In this document: positions 57,359 to 64,000 of the stretch, in pieces
How positions within the stretch are numbered: position 1 is the first letter of the stretch
Layout of the letters: every line of letters begins with the position of its first letter
Source: Vibrio toranzoniae
Lineage (GTDB): Bacteria > Pseudomonadota > Gammaproteobacteria > Enterobacterales > Vibrionaceae
DNA length: 64,000 nucleotides
Direction: 5' to 3'
Assembly (NCBI RefSeq): GCF_024347655.1
Contig: NZ_AP025514.1
Location: forward strand, 1,302,001-1,366,000
Notes under the pieces: generated by a model
Databases searched by the model: none
What the model was told of the DNA's origin: nothing
The model's input: only the letters and a program-made list of their open reading frames with translations
Made by a program: the position numbers and the translations under genes

Positions 57359-57820
57359 TTATCTTTTAGCTAGTAGTTGTGTTCGACCTGTATTACATGT
57401 GCGAATGATGGCAAATAAATCGTTCGAACTTAAGACATCAACCTTGAGTGTTAATGGGTCATTGTTGATGAGTAGGTAGGGCGATAATAAGCTGTCATTC
57501 ATTGTTTTACTTATTTTTTGTACGGAAACTAAGTCGATAGTGCCTGATATTGAAAAGAAAAGTGATTGAGAAAGACCTGCTTCTCCTTTAAACCGAAGAA
57601 TAATAGGGTCGGGCATGTTGTCATCTTGAATGGATATAAGGTGTAGAACCTTGTTATCACTTATTTTGGTGAGTCCATCGGTACGTAGTACATTTCCATC
57701 GAGTATGAGATCCACCACGCTATGTTGATAATGGCGCTCCTCTTGTGGTGGAGAGGAAGGGATACTCCATATACCAATGAATAACGTTAACGAGGAAAAC
57801 AGAGCTATAAATGGTATCAT
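57359..57820 (-). CDS. Small membrane-anchored periplasmic protein, ToxS/TcpH/VtrC-like partner
   Basis: 153 residues. An N-terminal membrane anchor or signal (IPFIALFSSLTLFIGIWSI) is followed by a periplasmic beta-rich domain. Its ATG overlaps the ToxR-like stop (ATGA, 57817-57820). By position and topology it matches the small effector partners of ToxR-like regulators, such as ToxS, TcpH and VtrC. Sequence similarity to these is not obvious by eye. Two Cys (one near residue 144) are present. Confidence 0.65.
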   Translation of the reverse strand: MIPFIALFSSLTLFIGIWSIPSSPPQEERHYQHSVVDLILDGNVLRTDGLTKISDNKVLHLISIQDDNMPDPIILRFKGEAGLSQSLFFSISGTIDLVSVQKISKTMNDSLLSPYLLINNDPLTLKVDVLSSNDLFAIIRTCNTGRTQLLAKR

Positions 57821-58623
57821 AATTGGCCTCTTTCTAGGAATAGCGCTATCTCTGCACTCGCTTGATCCAATTGCGTTGCGGTGTAAAAGATATTGACGGA
57901 TTGACGCGTTGCTTTGTTGAGTATAGAGAGTTCTGAATAGCCGGGTTCATCGCTGATGTATGCCACACAATCACATTGATGTTTATAGAGAATCGCCTCT
58001 AGTTCTGGGCTTAGAATCATCTCTGGATCCCGGAGAACTTGTATCTGACCAACCCATTGTTCACTGAGTCGGTTAACGGGGGTGAGATCACTGAGGGCCT
58101 TATCATTGATCTTAGCAAAAGCCAATAGCGCCGACGCCATCAATAAACAAGCGGTTGTGAAGTAACACAGTCTGTTTTTGTATAAGCTGACTTGTTGCGC
58201 AGCAAGTAAACTCGATTTGGATTCAGGTTTATGGCCGCCTGTAATGGAGACAGCAATGCTACTATGGTCGAGTGGAATTTGGTCGATCACTGGATTGAAA
58301 AGAATAGTGGCTTCGCTTTGTGGTTGCGAGTCGATAAACACACACTCATCAATAAGGCGATAACCCACCTTTGGCACTGTCAATATTGGTGTTTCTTTGA
58401 TACCGAGCTTAATGAATCCTTGGCGAAGTAAACTGATGCACTTCGCAAGTGACGTATCCCCAATGAATTCGCTTCCCCATGCGAAGCTAATAATATCCTG
58501 TTTACTTACAATCTCGGGCGAATTTTTAAGTAATAACTCTAAAACACGAGTCTCACGATATCCTATTTTAATAGAACGTTCGTCGTTATAAATACGGTTT
58601 TTAATAGGGTCGAATCTGATCAT
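57817..58623 (-). CDS. ToxR-like membrane-bound winged-helix regulator
   Basis: 268 residues. Residues 1-~95 are an OmpR/ToxR-type winged helix (IKIGYRETRVLELLLKNSPEIVSKQD..., recognition region SLAKCISLLRQGF, wing TVPKVGYRLI). One transmembrane helix at ~152-170 (LCYFTTACLLMASALLAF) and a ~98-residue periplasmic domain follow. No receiver domain, so it is a one-component membrane regulator. The small partner overlaps by 4 bp and the aerolysin gene lies next on the same strand, so it probably controls the toxin in response to an external cue (bile or similar, by analogy with VtrA/ToxR). Confidence 0.88.
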   Translation of the reverse strand: MIRFDPIKNRIYNDERSIKIGYRETRVLELLLKNSPEIVSKQDIISFAWGSEFIGDTSLAKCISLLRQGFIKLGIKETPILTVPKVGYRLIDECVFIDSQPQSEATILFNPVIDQIPLDHSSIAVSITGGHKPESKSSLLAAQQVSLYKNRLCYFTTACLLMASALLAFAKINDKALSDLTPVNRLSEQWVGQIQVLRDPEMILSPELEAILYKHQCDCVAYISDEPGYSELSILNKATRQSVNIFYTATQLDQASAEIALFLERGQL

Positions 58624-58970
58624 ATAGCCAACGTTTTATTTTTATTATAATTCTCTCAACAGTGTAGATGACTATAAACGGCCTAATATATGAATTAAAG
58701 TCACATATTTTATTAGGGTGTGTTTTTGAGCGGTTAAAACAAAAGCGCAGTTTATTCGTTTTTGACAAAAATACTGACATTTAGTCACAATTTGTTAAAC
58801 GTAAGCAATATCTAATTAAGTGTTTGTTTTATTAGTGAGTTTTATATTAGTGACTTTTTATTAATCTTTGTCTCATATTTAATTGGATCCGTACCCGAAT
58901 AAATATCGTATTTATTTATGGATATTCGGTAGTCATAACTTAGTCAGTTTGATTTTCGAGTGAATATAAA
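58624..58970. other. Upstream region of the ToxR-like operon
   Basis: 347 bp of AT-rich DNA without a gene. It should hold the promoter of the regulator pair. No clear operator was found. Confidence 0.5.
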
Positions 58971-59001
58971 AAAGCCCGCACTTGAAGTGAGTGCGGGCTT
59001 T
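58971..59001. terminator. Terminator of the alanine symporter gene
   Basis: AAAGCCCGCACT / AGTGCGGGCTTT, 12-bp perfect stem, loop of seven bases, with an A run before it (U run on the minus strand). 19 bp beyond the symporter stop. Confidence 0.88.
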
Positions 59002-59019
59002 GTGTTCAATCAATTTAGG

Positions 59020-60390
59020 TTATGCTTTAACTGCTTCGCTATCATTTGAAGAAGTTAGAGGCTTGAAGAAGAGCTTCGTTTCTTCGACAACAACGTGGCG
59101 TAGTAAAATAAGTCCGATTAGGTTCGGAATTGCCATTAGGCCATTCACGATATCTGCCATTATCCAGATCATGTCGAGCTTTAAGAATGCCCCAGAAGCC
59201 ACCAACGCGATGAAGATTATCTTGTAAGGTAGAACGGCTTTAGTACCCAGCAAAAATACAACGCAGCGCTCACCGTAGTAGTTCCAACCTAAAATCGTAG
59301 TAAACGCAAAGAAGATTAAGCCAACAGAAACCAGCATTGGTCCTAGGGTGTCTGCGTTTAAACCTACAGCGAATGCATGAGTGGTCATTGCAGCACCAGA
59401 GAGGTCAGTCTGCCAAGCACCGGTTAAGATCAGTGCCAAACCTGTCATCGTACAGATGATGATGGTGTCGAAGAAGGTACCTGTCATAGAGACAAGGCCT
59501 TGTTTCACGCATGAATCTGTTTTTGCCGCAGCTGCAGCCATTGGTGCGCTACCTAAGCCAGATTCATTAGAGAACACACCACGAGCAATACCTGATTGGA
59601 TGGCAAGCATGATGCTCGCACCAAAGAAACCGCCTGTAGCCGCTGTGTTAGTAAACGCAGAGGTAACAACGAGGGTTATGGCATTCAGTAGTTGGTCTGC
59701 ATTGGACACCAGAACGCTCAAACACGCGACGATGTACATGATAGCCATGGTAGGAACGACTTTTCCTGCCACCTTAGCAATAGATTGAATGCCACCAAGG
59801 GTTACCACTGCCACCAATATCGTTAGAACAACGGCTGACATTTCTCGAGAAGCACCAAATGAAATTTCAGTTGCGTCTAAGATTGCGTTGACTTGTGGGA
59901 AGGTTCCAATACCGAAGCAGGCAACACCCAGAGCGAACACTGCGAACATCACCGCTAAGATTCTTGAGCCAACACCGTATTGAAGGTAGTACATTGGGCC
60001 GCCAACCATTTCACCATTACTATCGGTTCTGCGGTATTTAACGGCAAGTAGACATTCTGCATATTTGGTCGCCATGCCAAATACAGCGGCAAGCCACATC
60101 CAGAATAGGGCACCAGGGCCACCAATCTTGATTGCGGTCGCTACACCAACGATGTTACCTGTACCAATGGTCGCTGAAAGCGCGGTACACAAAGCAGCAA
60201 AACTTGATACATCACCCGTACCGGATTTGTCTTTGGTGAATACCATTTTTAGCGCGGTTGGGAGGTGTCTAAACTGGAGTAAGCCTAAGCGAAAAGTAAA
60301 GTAGATACCTGTACCCACCAGCAGAATAAGCAGTGGTGGTCCCCAAACGAATTGGTTGATGGTTTGTAGTGTAGCTTGTAGGTGGTTCAT
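59020..60390 (-). CDS. AGCS-family sodium:alanine/glycine symporter
   Basis: 456 residues, 10-11 membrane helices. AGCS landmarks: GTGIYFTFRLGLLQFRHLP at the N-terminus, ALSATIGTGNIVGVATAI, GGPGALFWMWLAAVFGMATKYAE, GGPMYYLQYG, and SGIARGVFSNESGLGSAPMAAAAA. Imports alanine or glycine with Na+. A tandem glycine riboswitch lies in its leader, as known for the homologous V. cholerae gene, so glycine should be a substrate or signal. Shine-Dalgarno AAGGGG is five bases before ATG. Confidence 0.95.
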   Translation of the reverse strand: MNHLQATLQTINQFVWGPPLLILLVGTGIYFTFRLGLLQFRHLPTALKMVFTKDKSGTGDVSSFAALCTALSATIGTGNIVGVATAIKIGGPGALFWMWLAAVFGMATKYAECLLAVKYRRTDSNGEMVGGPMYYLQYGVGSRILAVMFAVFALGVACFGIGTFPQVNAILDATEISFGASREMSAVVLTILVAVVTLGGIQSIAKVAGKVVPTMAIMYIVACLSVLVSNADQLLNAITLVVTSAFTNTAATGGFFGASIMLAIQSGIARGVFSNESGLGSAPMAAAAAKTDSCVKQGLVSMTGTFFDTIIICTMTGLALILTGAWQTDLSGAAMTTHAFAVGLNADTLGPMLVSVGLIFFAFTTILGWNYYGERCVVFLLGTKAVLPYKIIFIALVASGAFLKLDMIWIMADIVNGLMAIPNLIGLILLRHVVVEETKLFFKPLTSSNDSEAVKA

Positions 60391-60395
60391 AGATT

Positions 60396-60424
60396 CCCCT
60401 TAATAAATTTAAAAATTTAAGGAG
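60396..60424 (-). promoter_or_regulatory. Inverted repeat covering the symporter Shine-Dalgarno site
   Basis: On the minus strand CTCCTTAA is followed by 13 bases and TTAAGGGG, an 8-bp pairing with one G-U. TTAAGGGG contains the ribosome-binding site. This is a candidate expression platform of the riboswitch. Confidence 0.55.
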
Positions 60425-60521
60425 AAGAGGGAAGGCAGCGCAGATCACAGGGATCGGTAGCACTACTTAATACATACGGATTTCTAGATAGAATTCTTTT
60501 GTTAATTAAGGCTTGTTGCTT

Positions 60522-60776
60522 TCCACTCCTCTGTCCTTTTGCCTGAGAGTTTCACTTAGCGAATCACTTATAGATAAGTAACGGGCACTAAGCTTGCTCC
60601 TTCGGCGGCCGCTTTCTACTACAAAGTAGTACGGCTCTCTCCAGAGGTTCCTCCAACGACAGTCCTCACTTTTCTGGGGTTAACCAGCATAAAGCACCTG
60701 AAAGATTTACTTCTTCGGCGGGTCAATCTAACTAAATGTTAAAGTTTAGTTAAAAACCACTCTCCTGCAGTCTTCA
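60522..60776 (-). promoter_or_regulatory. Tandem glycine riboswitch
   Basis: Two adjacent gcvT-type aptamers on the minus strand. Aptamer 1 spans about 60776-60655: GGAGAG-start, AGACCCGCCGAAG-like core (GACCCGCCGAAGAAG) and CTTTCAGG. Aptamer 2 spans about 60654-60522: CTGGAGAGAGCCG, GCCGCCGAAGGAGC core, AACTCTCAGGCAAAAGGAC and AGAGG. These match the known consensus GGAGAG / GCCGAAGG / CUCAGGCAAAAGGAC. The 60391-60521 part up to the symporter start is the expression platform. Glycine binding is expected to raise expression. Confidence 0.95.
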
Positions 60777-60955
60777 TTGGAACAATTACCTAAATAATCA
60801 GGTAATCTGTAGGCGTATCCTAGATCATATAAAATGTGATGTCAGCTACAAAATATCTGTTTGCACAAATGTTGTTCAACTAAATGATCAAACAACGTGA
60901 CTCTGACGTAACTTGCTTATTTAAATGGTATAAAATAGAGAAACAAGGAGGAGTT

Positions 60956-61114
60956 ATGACTCGACTAATAGCGATTGTTTTTTTATTGGCTTTGGCATTT
61001 GTACTGTTTCGTTATCGGACTAACGAAAAGGTGCAAAAAGGGGTAGTGATAGTTATCGTTAGCAGCTTCCTTTTGTATACTGCCAGCTTGATGATTTCAG
61101 AGTTAACTCGTTAG
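60956..61114 (+). CDS. Small membrane protein of unknown function
   Basis: 52 residues from ATG 60956 with the strong AAGGAGG four bases before it. Two hydrophobic helices (3-17 and 29-46) with RYRTNEKVQKG between them. Not recognised. Upstream codons of the same frame lack a start signal. Confidence 0.7.
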   Translation: MTRLIAIVFLLALAFVLFRYRTNEKVQKGVVIVIVSSFLLYTASLMISELTR

Positions 61115-61262
61115 ACCGTCTGAGAGCAGATAGGATGAACGTGTTAGTAAAGCTCAAGTGCTTCTGACTTGAGAGACAGGTTTAACTGAACCTACACAAT
61201 CAGTATTGGTATTAGTACCAGTGACCGCGTAATGTTAAACATATTTTTGGGAGTACCCGCTA

Positions 61263-61997
61263 GTGAACCAGCAATCTGGACAAAGCGAACAAGATGAAGT
61301 GGTTGTTATTGAAGAACGCGATAAGCGCAGTCAGCTTTATATCGGCATTGCTGCGGTTATAGGTTTAGCGCTAGGTGGCTTAATCGGTTCTACAGTGACG
61401 GCTTCGAAGTGGGAGTCCACTTATCAGGTACTTGAAACTCGATACCAAGAACTGCGCGACAGTAAAACGGAATTGATGACGTCAGTGGAAGCGAAGGTGG
61501 CAAAAGTCGATACCGAGGTCGATGCAAAAGTAGAAGCTGCGCTAGTCAAACAGGCTGAAGAGCATCAAAAAGAACTCCAAGACTTAGCGAAACAATCTGC
61601 AGTTTTAGAGAAAGCGAACTACTCGCTAGAACAACAGTTAAACGAACAACAGCAAACGCTAGACAAAACTAAGCAGGACAACCAGAAGCTAAACCGTCAG
61701 GCCGATATGCAGTCGACTCTGTTTGAACGCTCTCGTGAATTGTTCCGTAAAGAATTACAAATTTCTCAAGAACTTGAAAAGCTTGAGAAAGAAAGAGATG
61801 AACTTGAACAGAAACTTGGCTCTTTGAAAAAGGCGTGTGACGTGTTTTTAGATGGCACGTCATGGGATTCAAAATCAAATGCTTGTGAGAAACAAGATAA
61901 CGCTAACTCTCGATTGAGTGATATCAGACAAATGATTCAAGTTCACACTATGGATCTCAAACAAATCAAAACATTAACTGAAGAGATGGGTTTATAG
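61263..61997 (+). CDS. Membrane-anchored coiled-coil protein, unknown function
   Basis: 244 residues from GTG. Acidic N-terminus, one membrane helix at ~26-46 (YIGIAAVIGLALGGLIGST), then a long coiled coil (~50-195) rich in Glu, Lys and Gln with heptad spacing (EQQLNEQQQTLDKTKQDNQKL-type). A C-terminal domain follows with two Cys (CDVFLDGT and NACEKQD, possible disulfide). Topology suggests most of it lies in the periplasm. Not recognised. Confidence 0.72.
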   Translation: MNQQSGQSEQDEVVVIEERDKRSQLYIGIAAVIGLALGGLIGSTVTASKWESTYQVLETRYQELRDSKTELMTSVEAKVAKVDTEVDAKVEAALVKQAEEHQKELQDLAKQSAVLEKANYSLEQQLNEQQQTLDKTKQDNQKLNRQADMQSTLFERSRELFRKELQISQELEKLEKERDELEQKLGSLKKACDVFLDGTSWDSKSNACEKQDNANSRLSDIRQMIQVHTMDLKQIKTLTEEMGL

Positions 61998-62062
61998 CCC
62001 TTATCATCAATATTTAAGTCATGATGATTTGTGACTAATCTAGCTTACAATTAATCAGTATT

Positions 62063-62099
62063 AAAACGCCCACATCACCTTGGTTGGTGTGGGCGTTTT
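62063..62099. terminator. Bidirectional terminator
   Basis: AAAACGCCCACA / TGTGGGCGTTTT, a 12-bp stem with a 13-base loop that can pair further, between convergent genes. Confidence 0.88.
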
Positions 62100-62127
62100 A
62101 TGATTATGGGTTCTTTACATATGAATA

Positions 62128-63291
62128 TTAAGTTCTTGCTGTTCGGCGTACCAAAATCTTACTCGATTTATGCCATAGTTTAAGCGCTAGCAACGAACCC
62201 CATAGAATAACTTGTCCCCATAACAGCGTCCACTGAGGTGCTACCTCTTGCCAAGACGCGCCCATCTGATTCAGCGCCAAGAAACCTTGAATTGCAGGGG
62301 TACTTGGGAATAGCTGTGATAGCAGTACTAACCACTGTGGCATCATTTCAACAGGCCAGATAAATCCAGACGAGAAAATAAGCGGCATCGAACTGATTAA
62401 CACCACAACCGTGACTAGCTCTCTTCTTGGTACTAGTTCACCGATAAGAATTCCGATCAAACAACTTGCCAATAAGAAAGGCAGCAGCAGAGTTAGAATT
62501 TGAGTTATAGAGGCGAGCAAGTTAATCCCATACATCGAGAAACTGGCGCCGAAGTAGTACATGGACAGCAAATAATAAATGCCGACTAAGGTACAACAAC
62601 GAGCAAGGATCAGTTTAACTGGTGGCGTTTTACTCCAATATCCAAATGTCGATTGAGCATTTTGTGTTGCGCCAACTAAACCAGAAGCCATGGCTAGGGT
62701 TTGTTGCAGAATCAACACAAATACAGCAGGAACAACATAATCGATGTATCCCATGCGACTATTGAAGGTTGGTTTTAGATTCAAGCTAAACGCGCTATAG
62801 CCTTTGGTTGCGGACTCTAACGGCACACCTTCGACTAACAAGTGGCTGACCTTAACTTGTGCCGCTAACGTGCCGCCAGCTTTAGCAAGGCCTTCAACAA
62901 TGGTTCCGTACACCAAGAAGTAAGACGCATCGCCCGCATAAGAGAGCGTAGGGCTCTTTCCAAGAAGCAGATCTTTATAGAAACCTTCTGGGATGACGAT
63001 GAACCCGCCAATCTCTTGGTTCAGCACGGCTTGTTTCGCATCTTCGATGGTGGAATCTCGACGAACCAAATCGATTTGAGAGGTTGCATCGACCATTCTC
63101 TCTAACTGGTAGCTGCTTTTGCTCTTATCCAAGTTCACCACCGACGCTTTCAATTGTTGAGGTACTTGATTAGCGTAAGGCAACGGATACAAGAAGGAAT
63201 AGAAGACTACACCACCGAACACGGTGAGCAATACAACAGGGTTGCGCAATACCGCTAACAGTTCTTGTTTTAGTAGTTGAGTAAAGCTCAT
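62128..63291 (-). CDS. ABC-2 type transporter permease
   Basis: 387 residues: one N-terminal helix (~20-38), a large periplasmic region (~45-180, DASYFLVYGTIVEGLAKAG), then five or six C-terminal helices with the ABC-2 segment GYIDYVVPAVFVLILQQTLA and SSGFIWPVEMMPQWL. This is the YhhJ/YbhR-like layout, often pairing with a HlyD-type adaptor for efflux. Overlaps the next permease by 4 bp. The ATPase gene is not in the window. Confidence 0.88.
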   Translation of the reverse strand: MSFTQLLKQELLAVLRNPVVLLTVFGGVVFYSFLYPLPYANQVPQQLKASVVNLDKSKSSYQLERMVDATSQIDLVRRDSTIEDAKQAVLNQEIGGFIVIPEGFYKDLLLGKSPTLSYAGDASYFLVYGTIVEGLAKAGGTLAAQVKVSHLLVEGVPLESATKGYSAFSLNLKPTFNSRMGYIDYVVPAVFVLILQQTLAMASGLVGATQNAQSTFGYWSKTPPVKLILARCCTLVGIYYLLSMYYFGASFSMYGINLLASITQILTLLLPFLLASCLIGILIGELVPRRELVTVVVLISSMPLIFSSGFIWPVEMMPQWLVLLSQLFPSTPAIQGFLALNQMGASWQEVAPQWTLLWGQVILWGSLLALKLWHKSSKILVRRTART

Positions 63292-64000
63292 GGTTTTACT
63301 CCTTGTTGTTCTACTTCTTGTGCTTCTTCAGCGTTAACTGAGCGTGGTAACTGCGCTAGATGTTTCTTGATTAACAACATAACCACCAACGCAGGAACCG
63401 CATACCACAGCATGGAAGTGAGGCTGATTAACGATTGTGCTGCACTTGCGCCATAACTGGACTGAGCCGTTTGTACTTCGATGTAGTGACTTACAGGCAA
63501 TAAGCTTCTCCAAATTTGAGCCGCCGTGTTCATGTCGGTGACTGGGAAAGTAATCCCCATGAAGGCAAAGCTTGGCGCTGTGAAGGCACCGGCGAAACTC
63601 ATCGCCCTTGCTGGATCGAGTGTTAAAAAGAAGAACAAACAACCCATGATGATACAGCTGATAACCGTTAGTAGTTGAGCAACCGTTAAAGCCATGAAGC
63701 TGCCGTTAAATGGCCAGTCGAGTAGACGATAGAACCAAAAGCTAAACGCAATACCAAACGCTAAAAACAGAGCGACGTAAGGGGTTAACGTTGAAACTAA
63801 CGACTTCGCAGGAGAGTGTGACAACCAAGCTTTTAGCCCACGAGCTCGCACGTTTGCGGTTAACACTAAGATCGTGCCGACTACTATCATGATTTGCCAT
63901 AACGCAGGAATTACGGCTGATACTAAGAACTGCGCATAACTGCTGTTCTTATTAAACAATGGCGTGATCTGGCTTTGTACCGTAACCGCTTGCCCCAATG
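63288..64000 (-). CDS. ABC-2 type transporter permease (5' end outside window)
   Basis: The C-terminal ~237 residues of a second ABC-2 permease of the same type: SAVIPALWQIMIVVGTIL, FMGITFPVTDMNTAAQIW, LPVSHYIEVQTA. Five to six helices. The gene continues past the window edge, so the first ATG seen (63998) is probably internal. ATGA overlap with the downstream permease. The pair likely forms one efflux complex. Confidence 0.85.
   Translation of the reverse strand, partial: LGQAVTVQSQITPLFNKNSSYAQFLVSAVIPALWQIMIVVGTILVLTANVRARGLKAWLSHSPAKSLVSTLTPYVALFLAFGIAFSFWFYRLLDWPFNGSFMALTVAQLLTVISCIIMGCLFFFLTLDPARAMSFAGAFTAPSFAFMGITFPVTDMNTAAQIWRSLLPVSHYIEVQTAQSSYGASAAQSLISLTSMLWYAVPALVVMLLIKKHLAQLPRSVNAEEAQEVEQQGVKP

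Overview
The window looks like a chromosome segment of a marine Vibrio, probably close to the Splendidus clade. This is inferred from gene content: SpeA/SpeB, an HA/P-type vibriolysin, TnaA with a TnaC-like leader, a tandem glycine riboswitch in front of a Na+/alanine symporter, a LapA-type giant adhesin and ToxR-like membrane regulators. I see no rRNA, tRNA, CRISPR array, intact insertion sequence or prophage.

Layout. 1-5.3 kb: a truncated leucine-rich-repeat kinase, an ABC-F ATPase, and an aldehyde dehydrogenase-TetR operon with a palindromic operator. 5.8-8.7 kb: speA-speB (arginine to agmatine to putrescine) behind a leader with two hairpins. 9.4-27.3 kb: one gene for a ~5,970-residue type I secreted adhesin with an N-terminal retention module, nine ~273-residue repeats arranged A-B-C-A-B-C-A-B-C', three exact 116-residue-period repeats and a C-terminal RTX block. 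27.5-31.2 kb: MsrA and a pair of overlapping GTPase genes. 31.4-33.4 kb: tnaC-tnaA. 33.5-37.1 kb: a secreted protein of unknown function and a vibriolysin with a LuxR/HapR-like box upstream. 37.6-41.1 kb: a patchwork of small genes around a junction joining the 3' end of a second, diverged mesD to the 3' end of an OLD/TOPRIM nuclease gene. 41.2-44.5 kb: a DASS transporter with a sensor kinase and response regulator. 44.5-48.2 kb: a decayed OGFr-like gene, a class IV adenylate cyclase, a TPR protein and the mesX-mesD methionine synthase operon. 48.5-55.4 kb: TauE/SafE exporter, YdjM-type hydrolase, an ECF sigma/anti-sigma pair with a DUF3455 protein, an M32 carboxypeptidase and a LysE-type exporter. 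55.5-58.6 kb: a full-length proaerolysin-like toxin with a ToxR-like regulator and small membrane partner just upstream on the same strand. 59-60.8 kb: glycine riboswitch and AGCS symporter. 61-64 kb: small membrane proteins and two ABC-2 permeases, the second cut by the window end.

Most genes are ordinary accessory or core functions with clean operon signals (ATGA overlaps, strong Shine-Dalgarno sites, hairpin terminators). The most unusual items are the three-unit higher-order repeat of the adhesin, the aerolysin plus ToxR-like pair, the double gene-end junction near 40.25 kb, the TnaC-like leader with Ser where Pro is expected, and the inverted repeat that covers the symporter ribosome-binding site downstream of the glycine riboswitch. 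No clearly new multi-gene system was found.
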